Source: Fasciola hepatica
Taxonomy: Eukaryota; Platyhelminthes; Trematoda; Plagiorchiida; Fasciolidae
NCBI GenBank assembly: GCA_948099385.1
Contig: CANUEZ040000208.1
Span: forward strand, 1,364,001 to 1,428,000
Direction of reading: 5' to 3'
DNA length: 64,000 nucleotides
This document shows, piece by piece, positions 21,910-33,380 of this stretch. Below the pieces are notes generated by a model. It did no database searches. It was not told the DNA's origin and worked only from the letters and a program-made list of their open reading frames with translations. The position numbers were made by a program, and so were the translations under genes. Each line of letters opens with the position of its first letter. The first letter of the stretch is position 1.

Positions 21910-22106
21910 GACGAGCTCGTTTTCGGTAACATCATCCTCGTGGCTAATACAGTTACATTTATTGGCTAGAAATGCATAAATTATGAACAACGTCTGTGTG
22001 CTGAAGTGTGATTCGATGGTCATCAAAGTTGGTGTTGCGTAGTTAGGAGAGATGGGAGGGGAAATGTTGTTGTTTCGTGGTTGGGAAAGGGGCCCGTGAA
22101 ACAAAC
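21910..22106 (-). repeat. Left inverted arm (Penelope leader)
   Basis: About 196 bases whose reverse complement matches 22492-22690 at roughly 90% by eye, including identical stretches such as GTTTCACGGGCCCCTTTCCC and ACGAGGATGAT. Its outer end is the Penelope leader motif (ACGAGCTCGTTTTC). Orientation is opposite to the endonuclease it flanks. Confidence 0.9.
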
Positions 22107-22472
22107 TATACAGGTAGAACGACACGGCAACTATCACAAAGGATCAAAGAGCACAAACCAACTTGGCAATCGACGGGATACAGAAAATCCATCACCAGCG
22201 CGATTGTGGCACACTTTGCGGACACTGGACATCGTGTAAACGACGACGCGTTCAAAATAGTCTACGGAGTCCCTGTGAACGCGCCGAAGGCCGCTCGAAA
22301 ACAACATCTAGCAACGGAAGAGGCTGTGGCAATCAGATTATTCAATCCATCGCTTTGTTCTCAGAAACGTTTCGTTAAGGCTCTCAAACTACCCTGGCCG
22401 CGATCCGAGACCGACCCTGGAGCTCAGTTTGACCCATACGTTGACCCTATGGTTCAAACTGGAAATGGATAA
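22080..22472 (+). mobile_element. Penelope-like GIY-YIG endonuclease domain, nearly complete
   Basis: A 131-codon stop-free frame. It reads 'NYTGRTTRQLSQRIKEHKPT', corresponding to the YIG strand and the conserved Arg helix of GIY-YIG nucleases, then 'ITSAIVAHFADTGHRVN', 'FKIVYGVPVNAPKAARKQ', 'LATEEAVAIRLFNPSLC' and 'RFVKALKLPWP'. The catalytic Arg (in QRIKEH) and the metal-binding Glu (in ATEEA) appear present. The GIY strand is lost because the left inverted arm replaces the N-terminal part; the first nine codons fall in that arm. This domain normally nicks target DNA for Penelope retrotransposition. No reverse transcriptase is attached, so it is a fragment, but it is the best-preserved domain in the window. 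Confidence 0.85.
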
Positions 22473-22491
22473 TCCCCGAAACCCTTGTTCA

Positions 22492-22690
22492 TTGTTTCAC
22501 GGGCCCCTTTCCCAACCACGAAACAGCGACATTTCCACTGCTATTTTCCTAACTATGCAACACCAACTTTGATGACCATCCAATCACAGTTTAGCACACA
22601 GACGTTCTTCATAATTTATGCATTTCTAACCTATAAATTTAACTGTATTAGCCACGAGGATGATATTATCGAAAACGAGCTTGTTCGCTG
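22492..22690 (+). repeat. Right inverted arm (Penelope leader)
   Basis: Mirror of 21910-22106, lying just 3' of the endonuclease stop codon. On this strand it has the order endonuclease end then leader, as in the terminal repeats of Penelope elements, and ends GAAAACGAGCTTGTTCGC like the leader at 48600. Confidence 0.9.
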
Positions 22691-22699
22691 TTCGTGTTT

Positions 22700-23235
22700 T
22701 CTGTATATAATGAAATTGGCTATAGTTCACGAATCGGACGTACTTATCTAACACTCAGTGGTATCGCTTTTTTGCCTGATTCATCTTCGTTCTTGAATGG
22801 ACTCGTTTTGGTCCTGCGCTCAACTCAGCTAGTCTGGTGCAGAATCTTCATTTGTGGTCGACTACAACAAAGTTTATGATTGATGAATGTCCATCCATGG
22901 AAGTAACGGTTTGTAGCATTGCCTCATTTTTTAGGTAAACCTTGTTACCGTTTAATATAATGAGTTTCTCCCGTAATTGTATCGCTTCTACGCTAGACAG
23001 AGTGTCCGTAGGCATGATGTTCTTGGATGCATTTATGTCTAAGCAAAAACGAACCTCTTCTCCGTTCACCACTATTTGGCAGAACACATTTTTACCTCTA
23101 CGGCATCAGTATCCCGCTCACTCAATCAATGTCATTATGCTTTTGCTCGTTGTCCACTGCTTCCTGGAGGAAACACTTTCCGTGAAATGGTTGAGCATCT
23201 TCTAGTTGTCACAAGTTATTTCTAAGGCCGAGTAA
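22700..23235 (-). mobile_element. Ty3/Gypsy zinc-knuckle and aspartic protease fragment
   Basis: The minus-strand frame at 23087-22848 reads 'CQIVVNGEEVRFCLDINASK' then 'NIMPTDTLSS', the start of a Gypsy protease in which the active-site D-T-G appears as D-I-N, so it would be inactive. Upstream, near 23210-23160, a degenerate knuckle ('CDN' then a stop, then 'KMLNHFTES') matches the C-x2-C-x-x-x-N-H-F pattern with two cysteines lost. The fragment ends at 22700, directly against the Penelope right arm. Confidence 0.7.
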
Positions 23236-24291
23236 TTGTCTATTTCCACGACGTTTTGCCCACTTCAAAACCAACACTGCACCTTTGAATTCGTGCATGT
23301 TCCTGATATGATTTTGTACAGATCAATATATTCTGACGTCTCCGTAGGATGTTTGGTTACTTTCTCAACCCACCAGATATCGACGCACTGTTGGAATGAT
23401 CATTTCAAACTTCGTGGCATCTTTTCTTATCACCACGGGGTTCGAGTTGTCACAACAGTATCCAGTCCCGTATGTGGGTATTCTCAATCCAAGGGTTGAA
23501 TTGCATGGTCGTATCAGTGTTCTCAACCCCAACATAAATTAATCCAAGATTCACCGATCATATGTGGCCGTTGATTGAAAGAGAATAAAAGTCGGCAGAC
23601 AAAAATTATGAGGAAAACCAGTCTGATCTAACATTCCGTTTGTCTTGAAGTAATATGAATGGAAAAATGAATCTTCCGGCTAAAACGGCAAACAACCTTA
23701 ATGTGGAGTAATTTATTCGTGTGATTTGCAAATTGGATGACACGCGGCAGCTTAGACGGTGGATTTGATCGAAATCAATCGTCGTGAGTAACAGTTACGT
23801 CAACATATTAATATACATATCCCGCCGTAACAATAACTTGGTATATTCACTCCAGATATGGATTGATAACATTCGTCGTCTTATCACGTTTTCATTGAAG
23901 CTACTTATAAATGGCGTTTATTTAAGTAGTAGAGTTCAGCGGGGATGATTCGGAATAACCATAATTGGGCCAGGTCACCATATTAGCTCACCTTTTAAAC
24001 GTCGTTACAAAACAGTCGAGCTGGAAACTTTTTCGAACTTTCGCCAACTTGGTCGTGGAGTTGGTTTCGATTTTTAATATAAATTTGTTTGTTGGTAGGC
24101 GACAGCTATGTTCAGCTTTGGGCTTACGTGTAACTCGTTAAGTGTTTCTCGTATCTTTGTTCTAATCTTCAAAAGGGCATTGAACGCGTGTCCCGTAACC
24201 TTGTGATTGTGCATATTTTCGAAAACCGAAATGGTTTGGTTGAATAAGTAACTGGATCAACCCATACATGTAATTCCTTTGTCTGATTCAG
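23236..24291. other. Unassigned stretch
   Basis: Nothing could be named. The minus strand at 23236-23500 may hold more of the Gypsy gag but is too broken to follow. It ends at a good acceptor (TTCCTTTGTCTGATTCAG). Confidence 0.3.
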
Positions 24292-24425
24292 ATCACAAAA
24301 CATGGATCAAGTAGAAGGAGTTCACGATAGACTAGAAGATGTTTGGTATTTTTCGGGCCAAATAAGGATCTACTTGAAAACGGAATGCATGTACACATGT
24401 GTCGATGGAAATATCTTGCTCGTGG
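24292..24425 (+). CDS. Possible exon
   Basis: Strong acceptor (CTTTGTCTGATTCAG), phase 2 in; donor GTGG|GTAACA, phase 1 out. The peptide contains 'VEGVHDRLEDVWYFSGQIRI' and 'KTECMYTCVDGNILLV', with a Cys-x3-Cys pair. Entry phase matches the long form of the block at 15903. The family was not recognised. Confidence 0.4.
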
Positions 24426-25575
24426 GTAACATTATCAGATTGGTCGGCACCAAATCAGTCACCCCGGGAATATCGAATAAGTATCGTTTAAGGTCCTTCT
24501 GCTTTACAGTCTACCATCTGCATAGGATGACCGTCATTCGCATCATAGTGCATTATCAGTTTTGAGTGAATAAGTGAGTTTTATGATGCACTTGTTGATG
24601 GATCGCTCAATCTCCATATTCAGCAGTTCACTGTGTACTCGTTAACAAAATGAACGTTTTTCCAGAAACTACTTCGATCTGCAGATTATTCACAAATGAG
24701 GGTGGATGAATCGAACATAATTTTGCACACATTCACCTTTCCGGTGCTTGAATAACTCAACTAACACAATGGAAGGGTAATCAGGAGCACTTTAGGCCTT
24801 TGCGCCCCGCATTTTTGTCAGTGGATATGTACAGACAACACCTTAATATTCTTTTAAATTTTCTAGTGTTGGTGCAAAAACATTCCAGTGAGCTGCGCCG
24901 TGTAGGCGCACAAATTCTATGGATCAGATCAGATTTTCTAGACATAGTTAGCAGTCAAGTTTCAATCAGGTCATCGTCTAACTTCTCCATCATTGACCAA
25001 CTTGCGCAATATTGATCTCATACGCAAGTAGGTATCTCAAATTTTGCTTATTGTAAACCGAATAAAAATCAGTCTGACTTTTTGTTGAGAAACTCACTTA
25101 CTGTCGGGATAATGAGTGGTTCATTCACGCGCATGGTTGGATCCACTTCCAAGTCAATTCAGAACAGCCATTGACATTCTGTCTGTTTCGCTTAATCTGG
25201 TCTGCTGTTGATCCAGGATGGGCTATGGCTTGCTTTTCCCAAAGTGAGCTATGAACGACACGCCTTCTAATATCCGCACATCAACCATTACCTTTTTGAC
25301 AAAACTGCTATCGCATATCACACCAATAGGGGCATTGTTTGTTCAAGTACTCCAAATGAACTGCACTATGATACGTTAACTGAAAAGATGGCTCGCTATC
25401 ACTAGGATAGTTCACTATGCGTTCGGGAGAGCATAGTTACTAAATTCTTGATGGGCATCTTGGTTGTTACGTAAAAAAATTGCAATAAAATGGAGGACTT
25501 CTTTGCACAAAAGCACCAAACCTTGAGAAAGACGGGAGTTCAAACGGATTGCTTGGAAAAACGCACCACTGACAG
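24426..25575. other. Probable intron or intergenic sequence
   Basis: No element or gene was recognised. Confidence 0.3.
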
Positions 25576-25823
25576 GGACCAAATTTGAGTTGCCTAAAAA
25601 GAATCATCGGAACCACGAAACATTATCCCGACAGCTTTACTATGGGCTTATTTTGCTCGGTTTGCAAAGGTGCCATGAATATTTTTCCAAATCTGAGGTT
25701 CGATTTATCTTATTCAAAGTTTATCGAAGACCAGATTGTGGTGCATGTGACCGTGACATTTGTGGGAAGGAAGTTCATATCGTTGGTTATCTTGAAAATT
25801 AGTGCTTTACACATAACGGCAAG
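25576..25823 (+). CDS. Possible exon, two competing frames
   Basis: The acceptor CCACTGACAG opens two long frames. In phase 0 the block runs to a good donor (GGCAAG|GTAATA) with 'NLRFDLSYSKFIEDQIVVHV'. In phase 1, which matches the candidate at 24292, it gives 'YGLILLGLQRCHEYFSKSEV' and the cysteine cluster 'RPDCGACDRDICGK' but has only weak donors. The sequence alone does not decide between them. Confidence 0.35.
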
Positions 25824-26463
25824 GTAATATCGCAATTATTGATGTCGAGTTATCGGAAGAGGTGTAGTTAAGGAATATCAAACGGCAGTTTCCAGTATTT
25901 GAACGGAATCAGTGGGGCACTGATTAGAATATGTAAGAAAATATTGAGGTAAATGCTGACATATAATCAGAACACAAATGGTAAGGAAGATTTCTGCGCT
26001 TATCACATAAATTGTGGGTGGTTAATTCATATTGTACTTAGAAAAACGGTGAACATCGGTTATTAGGCTCTGTGAGGACCAGTGTTGTGGCAATACAGGA
26101 GAGAGGGAATTATTTCGAAAGTCCACTTTTCTCGGTCCTTGAAGTTCGATGTACTAAGTACTGACAAAAAATTGGGGATAGAAGAAACCAGTATATCCGG
26201 TAATGTAGTGGACTCATTTGATGGGTGAACCCTTCACACGAAGGGTAGAAACCGAAAAAATCTTAAAATGTACACTGGATCACAGATGCACATCATGAGA
26301 ATGTGCAGTCAAGGGATGATACCAGTTGTCGTGGAAATGTCGAGAGAGAAGCTGAAAGCTACTTTGTTTGACCCCAAAAGGGAAAATGTAGAGGCAGGAA
26401 ACAGGATCAACGTGTTCCAGAATTTCTGAGGGGTGTGGTCAATGTTGCCCAATTAGGGGTTAG

Positions 26464-26570
26464 GATTGAGAAAACGTCTAAATGCAAAAGTTAATGCGGT
26501 CTTAGAAACCATTCACTTTCAAATCAAAATTTTCCGTGGAGATCAAATATCCCAGTTTGAGGAGACCCGG
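26464..26570 (+). CDS. Possible exon
   Basis: Phase 1 in, phase 0 out (GACCCGG|GTAAAC). The peptide contains 'NAVLETIHFQIKIFRGDQIS'. The frame stays open to 26786 beyond the donor. The acceptor is weak and purine-rich. Confidence 0.3.
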
Positions 26571-27423
26571 GTAAACATGAATTCTTTACTCACAAACCGT
26601 GCTTTATCCGGAATCGTCATGAACAGTCAGAGGATGTTCACGGCGATCACGGATGATCCAGTTATCTTAACCAAATGGGTGCAGATAAAGATAGCTTGTC
26701 AGACTGGCAGGAAGTTGATACGTTTTGCCCAAGTTACAACTGTATCAATAGAAAACATATGTGATCCGCATGGCACAAGAAATTGATCGTTTCAGCATTG
26801 TCAAAGAAAAACACATACTCCACAATATGCAGCAGGTCGTTTCCTATCACTCATTATTGTTGCAGTTATTGAGAACCTTGTAAAATGTCAACAATTTTCT
26901 GCCGTATTTGGCACTGTTCCCTTACCTGAAATTTCCTTTTTAGGATATTCTACTGGTCACCATCTTATCAAGATTTCGCTTCTTCACGTGTCTGTGCTCT
27001 TTTCCAAATGTAACGATTTCTTGACTATATATCCAGAAAAATACGAAGGTTTTGGCATAATGCTACTCATCACAATGTACCCAGGTGTTTTGGACCAAAC
27101 TGAATGGTTTTCTGCTCAGCATGACTATGATGGTGGACACTAACCTCAAACAGCTTAAACACAAACTTACATTGCAAAATATACTCCTTAAATACATATT
27201 GCTAAAGAGAACATCGTCCGAAATCCGTTGGTACGTACGTACGTTTCATTCTAAGTGAATATAATTTGTGATTATTTTTGACTGAGAAAGCCATGAAAGC
27301 TCTCAACAGGATGTATCCGAGTGGATGATTGCCAGCAACAAATCCGGAAGACGCATTGCAGCTTTATTTACTGACCTTTAAAATAAATTATTTGTTGTGC
27401 TTCCGTTATACAGGAGTATTTAC
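26571..27423. other. Unassigned stretch
   Basis: Apart from a readthrough frame to 26786, nothing coding was recognised. A short palindromic ACGTACGTACGT run lies near 27235. Confidence 0.3.
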
Positions 27424-27561
27424 CGGGATCCGCAAATATTTGTTGGGCAAGGGCAATCATTACAAGCCATCATATCAGGAGGGTTAAACCAAAAACCATT
27501 CTTTTTTTCCCGATAAATTCCAACTGTTGAGCAAGTATATTTCGCGTCTATGCTAACCACA
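27424..27561 (-). CDS. Possible minus-strand exon, laminin-EGF-like cysteine pattern
   Basis: Minus strand: acceptor CGCTGTCACCGTTCAG, donor GGATCCCG|GTAAATAC. The peptide contains 'AKYTCSTVGIYREKKNGFWF' and 'MMACNDCPCPTNICGSR'. The order C...GFWF...C-x2-C-x-C...C recalls the end of one laminin-type EGF repeat and the start of the next, but only about 45 residues are visible. The family reading is an inference. Phase 2 on both sides. Confidence 0.4.
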
Positions 27562-28014
27562 CTGAACGGTGACAGCGATAGCGTGAAAATAATGGGAACA
27601 GCATTTTTACTCATTCAATCAGTTCTCAAAAAGCCCCACTGTGTACGCACTCTATCTGGATGTGCAATGCGCAAGGGGGTTGGGATATTTCCCCGTCAAC
27701 AAATGGAATCCAATTGATTAAGCAGCCTCTGTGGGGCATTTCTTTAGATATTCTTGAAATCTTATATGATATTTGTTCACCTACAACAAAGGAATCCATG
27801 GGAACGGGTTAAGGAAACAGTTAGCTGTGCGAAACACACACAACGGATGGGGACGTTCCATATTCTGAAACTAATATTCTTGTGCAATAAATAGATTTTG
27901 GAAAAGCATTTTCATATTCGTTCATCGATTGTGGTGTGGGTGGGATTTGGATGATTTCTCGTTAGCTTGGGTAAACTAATATACCCGAAACTATTGTTCT
28001 TCCACTTTGTTTAC

Positions 28015-28139
28015 CACTGGTAATGCTCCTCATCGACGGGGTTTCCTGAAGCACCTGCAGAAGTCCGGTTGACGTACTGTTCTTGACAGAGAGTGAGCGG
28101 AAATCTGCTGTTTGTGTGCTTAAGGTTGCTAATAATTCT
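28015..28139 (-). CDS. Possible minus-strand exon
   Basis: Minus strand, phase 2 in after AAAGCAAACAG, phase 1 out at a strong donor (ACCAGTG|GTAAAC). The peptide contains 'ELLATLSTQTADFRSLSVKN' and a sequon (NST). It sits between two other exon-like minus-strand blocks. Its phase does not connect directly to 27561, so an exon may be missing. Confidence 0.35.
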
Positions 28140-28450
28140 CTGTTTGCTTTCATAGAAAGACATTGAATAAAAGTGCATGAGTGATGGCAATTTTTGTCAC
28201 TTGGCCTTAAACCTGTTCAGGTGATTCATTCAGAGTAATGCAATAAAATCCTGTGAAAACAAAAGTCGTAAAACTTGAAGCCCTTGCTTACGAAAATCGC
28301 AAGATGCAAATTAGAAGTATGAGGTATTCAGGATGCAATCAGTGAGAACGAGGATTGACAAATTTTCCTCAGCGATCCTAATTTTCGCTATTCTCTAACG
28401 ATCGTAGTTGCACTAGTGAGCGGGACAGATACGTATTGTCAACTGAACAC

Positions 28451-28562
28451 CTGAATCTGCAAAGCGATCCGTCTCAGATACGATAATGTGTAGAGAGATT
28501 TGAACTTTGGTGCAACGTCCCGTAAGAAAGAGAGCAGGACCAAATGGCCTTATTTCTAACTG
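28451..28562 (-). CDS. Possible minus-strand exon
   Basis: Minus strand: very good acceptor (TAATTTTCGCCTTCCAG), weak donor (GATTCAG|GTGTTC). The peptide contains 'EIRPFGPALFLTGRCTKVQI' and 'SLHIIVSETDRFADS', a beta-rich pattern. Phase 0 in, phase 1 out. Confidence 0.35.
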
Positions 28563-28689
28563 CTGGAAGGCGAAAATTATATTAAATACTGAGGGATCTA
28601 GCATTTCCAAAAGCACATGAAAAACTGCTGTTTGAAGAGTTGATAAAACTCGTGTTGGATCATGTTTCGCTGGGTAATGTTAGGCAATC

Positions 28690-30462
28690 CAACGAGCCAA
28701 ATCCAATTCACTGACCCAAAGTGAGGATATGCCATGCCGTGAGTTCATTCTGCTGCTGAGCAAACAGGCCTTGCTGTGCAACTACGGCGATCGTCTGAAT
28801 GAACAACTGTGTAATCGACTGACCGCTGGAATCAATAACATAACTTTACAACGCAAATTCCCAGATCAGAAAGGCTTGACATTCGCAGAGGCTTGCAAGA
28901 CTTGAGAGCAGTGAGACAACATATAGGTCGATACTGAATCAAAAGCCAAAGTCCTTTTTCAAAAAAACTACTTTCAAGGCAGTGCATTCAAGACCCGACA
29001 GCTAAACTCGGACACATCCAACGAACTAGCGCGATACCAAAAGGACTGCCAAAACTGTCAATCGATGCATGTCGTGGGGTTAGTTACATTTGCGCACTAC
29101 CAGTCAATTTCGTAAGGCCATATGTTATGCCTGTCGTAAGCCAGGTCATATCAAAAGGGAGAGTCATGAGAATGCATGTATTCAGACTGACACGAAGCCA
29201 ATCGATGCTGTATTGCCCGTTCTGTCAGTCCATCGCCGCGGGGATAATCAGCAATGCATTCACAGGACCGTCGTGTATTTATCTGGTACAGTGGATACAG
29301 GAAATTCAGAATCGATAACTCCCGCAAGAACCTTGGTTAGACTATTTCCAAATTTTCGAGTGAGGAAAACAACGGTGTCAGTACGTGGTGTTACCGGTTC
29401 TGGGCTTGATCATCTCGGTGCGCGTGTTTTGCGTAATAAAAGCGATAGTGGTGACTTGGCAACTGTGATTTGATTCCGCGTGACAGTCCATCCATTCGGG
29501 GTTTGTGTGCAATAAGAAATCCGGATCTACTGCTAACTTTGTTCAGTGAGAATTCATCATGTCGAACAACTCCCGCACGAACTTACGAGCGTTCATATGC
29601 TCAAAGTGAAAGGAAGACCCAGCCACTAGAAGCCACAACTAAATAGGGAAGCTTTACGACCCAGAAGGTCAAAGTTGCGTACACCACCTCGATATATGTG
29701 CTCAAATCACATCCCAGGAAACTCTGGTAAAACATCGGAAATTCAGGTGATTTCGTCAAACCATTCAGTGGTTCGATGCAGGACGTGTAAACTGCGAGAG
29801 TCTTTAAAGGCCCAGGATTCAACAGATATTCCCTGTTCTCCTAATAACTGCTTCCGATCATCCACGAATAGTACACGACAGGTTGAATCGAGAGTTGAAA
29901 AGATGACGGATTTACGAAACGGTACAGCTCACAGAAGACATACTGACCAGGTATGCAATATAATGCCAGGTAAAGAGCAGCCAGATGGAAAGGAAGTGAA
30001 GCTACCAGTGGGTGATCCAGTTGTAATGCGTAGATAACCTCGCTCCAAACCTGTGTCGAAGGTTCTAGCCAGTGGCGTCATGATTCCAGGATAAACGAGG
30101 AAGGATGAGGTGATTCTCTCCTGTTCACATACAGTGCGAGAAAACCATTTTGGATCAATCAGTGTTCATTCGTTTGATATACTTTCTAATCAGTATCCTC
30201 GTATTTCTGCATATGAGTGCGCCATGCGCGTACAACTCATCTCGGTCCAATCATAGATCTTGATCATCGCAGTAGGCGTTTCTCGTGCACATGATCTACT
30301 CCGTATCACGTGACAGTGTCTGGCAAGTTTTTGTCCACCAATCACATTACCGATGGATCAATGCTTGTGTGTAAATGAGTTCCCTTCTGTATTTTATGTG
30401 TATATGAATGCCACATTTTAGATGCTACGCATCAATACATTTTAGCACCAGTTGGTGTGATT

Positions 30463-30466
<4 letters not shown>
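28690..30466 (+). mobile_element. Ty3/Gypsy deletion derivative, copy 1
   Basis: Order on the plus strand: gag tail ('EFILLLSKQALLCNYGDRLN' at about 28740); zinc knuckle at 29120-29165 ('ICYACRKPGHIKRE', last Cys lost); protease start ('SGTVDTGNSESI' at about 29280, D-T-G intact); protease end at about 29490-29560. After a short unassigned stretch comes the post-integrase end ('HRRHTDQVCNIM' at about 29935), then an untranslated region and LTR-like sequence. Reverse transcriptase, RNase H and integrase cores are all missing. The same arrangement occurs in the inverted copy at 62740-64000. No 5' LTR was found. Confidence 0.8.
30150..30466 (+). repeat. LTR-like 3' end of Gypsy derivative, copy 1
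   Basis: Closely matches the reverse complement of about 62745-63045, with shared runs such as TTTGGATCAATCAGTGTTCA, GTCCACCAATCACATTAC and CAGTTGGTGTGATTTCTGAT. It is called LTR-like because it follows the end of pol in both copies. Its exact 5' edge cannot be fixed without a second LTR. Confidence 0.6.

Positions 30467-30532
<66 letters not shown>
30467..30532. repeat. (AT)n microsatellite
   Basis: About 33 uninterrupted AT units. They begin exactly where the LTR-like sequence reads TTTCTGAT, whereas the other copy continues with unrelated unique sequence at that point. Confidence 0.95.
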
Positions 30533-30536
<4 letters not shown>

Positions 30537-32640
30537 CTTTGGGGGACGCCTGGATTCGCGGGGAATGGCCAGAACTGGACTCCATCAACTCGGACGGACA
30601 ACAGCCCGAAGACCAGAGTTGTAAAGCCGAGGTTGGAGTCCGTTTTGACGACCGGATAGTGTGATTACTCCAGAATGATCGACACTAACTTGTTTAGGTT
30701 TTCTCCTAAGGCTCTGCCCAGTTACGTGTTTCAGTTGATAGTGCCGACCAGTTTAATTTGTGAAAACATATCCGGTGTTTACCATTAAATCTCCGACTTG
30801 AAGACTTTCTCAGGGATAGTACAACGCTCTGTTTATCCTTGCCTTGTCTCATCACACAGCGTACTCGTCCATTCATTCAACACATTGTTGAATCCCACGC
30901 TCGTTGACATTAGCTGCCATATACTTATTGCAAATCAATACCGCTTGACGCTTCTACACAGTAGAAGACGGATTCGACTTGTTGTCTGACCTCCGTCTGC
31001 TAATGGCCGGAAGCGACTTAATACGCTTTCACCTCGCCCAAGTTTGAATCTTGACCATTCTGAGTTACCCAACTGGTCCTGTCAGCCCATCAAAATTACA
31101 ATGAGTATGCTGATCTTTTCAATATTTGCTAAAACGTGGTTTGCGCTTTGAGTTGGCCGTATAGTCTTTTTTCTCTAAGACGATCACGGAGAATACCGTC
31201 TCAACGGCAGGTTAATAAAATCCTTATAAGTCACTGTGACCTGTAATTAATCCCTCTAAGATTCCATTCAATGTGGAACGGGCAACTCCACACTCTGCCG
31301 TACCTGGCGCAGGCACGCGACATGACACCTTACTCAATCATTTCACGTGCATTGTCCTTGAAATGGCAAATTAGGCATAATGAACTCTGACCATCTTCTT
31401 CAGTCTACAAAGCTACTTATATCTATAAATACCTAGTGAATTTTAAACACATGATAGGCGTCGACCAGCCGAGGAGAGATCAACCTTTGCAGGATCTAGT
31501 CTAATCATAAGATATAGTGGAGCAGGACCTAACGACATTTGCCCCGAAAATTGTTCTCTATTTTAGCTGTGGATTGTGGTACAAATACATAACTTATTAT
31601 CAAGAACTGCGATGGGATTCTCTTCATCAATGTGAAGAACCCAATCCGTGCAATTCAAAGATTCTATGGACCCCAGGGACACGTTGTCCGATTGATTTTC
31701 GGTACACTTTGCCATCTCTAACTCTTAACGTGCGACCATAAGTTCTCTTCTCTCTCTTTAAACTCACTTGAGTCCTTCTGTTGTCTCCCTCTTTCTCTCT
31801 TTCAAGCCAAGTTCATTCAATTAACCCAGCCAAGAACAGAAATTTCACGCTTTACTGTACCAACTGAACCTATTAGATGTCGGACCATGAACCGAAAACT
31901 ATTTCGAAAGACTTCCGATTTCGAATGCTGTCATGATGGGATAAACGCACGTCATCACCGATGTCCTTCTTGGATATGATCGTGCTCCTGAGAATAGGAA
32001 TGGTTCAAGTTTGGCAATGCAAAATTACTGTAACAACCAAACGCGACTACTTGGTTGTAACAAATACATTTTCATTCTTGTTTCATCACACATGTGTTGA
32101 CATTTATACTCGTATGTTTTCGAGGAACGTAAGTGCAACAGAAGGCCGCACGGCATTCGCGCACAACGGTGTACCCCGGAGTAGCTAACTAATAAATCCT
32201 CCAGCCATTGGTATCCACTCTGGAGCGCAGAAACCAATAACCAATGACTGCTAATACTGCCTTCTTCCTACCCCTTGAACAGTTCATGACCTGATCGCCG
32301 CGTCTCTCCCTCCATCCTTACTTTGGTGATTTGTGCAGCCTCACTAGGGACGTGGCCCTGCACAGTTTTGTGGCCACGTACACTGAACATTCTCAGCCAA
32401 TCGGAATCACTGCACACATATACAATAAATGTTCGTTGTGATTGACCTGATTGTCATCTACCAATATTTTTTCTTGATTAATTATATTTTCATACATTCT
32501 TTTGATAATAGAGGTAATGATCCATTGTCCAGCTTTCGCTTTCTTCCAATATCATTTTGTGCATTTTGGGATTTGAGTGGGTTCAGTAGTTACATCAGGC
32601 CGATTAACATGGATATTATAATTAGCCTCGTGTCATAGTG
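30533..32640. other. Unassigned stretch
   Basis: No domain was recognised. A plus frame at 31517-31741 and frames near 31961-32188 are short and lack motifs. Confidence 0.3.
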
Positions 32641-33380
32641 ATGCTCAATACTAAACAGCTGAACCAGCATTTTGGAGCATCCGAAACTGAGGACTGGGTT
32701 GAACAATTTGAGCTGATGCATACGGTGTTGCTTGCGTAAGAACGTGACAAAGAATAACCAGACAGTGCCCTTCTCAACGACTGAGAGCCGTTTATTGTAC
32801 AGTCCGATACAATGCTTTGCATATACGAGAACATCTGCTTCACCTCCTCTGAAATAGCTCGAGGCTTTGCCAAAAGGCCACGTTATTCCTTTCATGTGTT
32901 TTCATGTTCCTAACATGAATTTCCGTGCATTCATTCTAACACTACAAGCGCAGGCAATCTCAAGGATCAAATGGAGAATCAACCTTATGGTCTGGCAAAA
33001 ACCTGTATGATTCATCACCCAGAGCTACAAAAGAAGCTATCGCTGGGGCCAGACCTGGCTTACTCTGAGGCTCGGCTATTTCGTGACGAATTCGTTACCG
33101 TATCCGAAGCGACGGCCATATACTGTGTGGTTTGCTTAAAAATCAAGCAGATCACTTTAAATTTTCAGTTAAATTAGATAACCACTGCTGGTCTTGAACA
33201 CAATTCAGCACCCGGAATTGTTGCATTTTGTGTGGTGAAGTACATTTCCGTTCCGCTTGCCTCTTCCGTAATGCAGTGTGCTTTTCATTTAGGAATACTG
33301 GTCGGATCCTCATGGTTTGTTGCCAACTCATGGGAGAAGATTCAAGTTCGTCGTTCAACAGCATTTCAGTAACAATGTAG
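32641..33380 (+). mobile_element. Ty3/Gypsy gag fragment with zinc knuckles
   Basis: Begins 'NTKQLNQHFGASETEDWVEQ', a gag N-terminal-like W-x-x-Q-F-E block. It continues at 32971-33120 with 'HHPELQKKLSLGPDLAYSEA', the capsid C-terminal helix, then in another frame 'NCCILCGEVHFRSACLFRNA', which holds a C-x2-C-x3-H-x4-C knuckle. A second knuckle follows with two ligands lost. Several stops are present. The two-knuckle layout separates this family from the copy at 28.7 kb. Confidence 0.7.

Noticed and set aside
27415..27490. Plus-strand exon reading after TTCCGTTATACAG
   Set aside because: The opposite strand has the better cysteine pattern and a stronger donor; both cannot be coding there.
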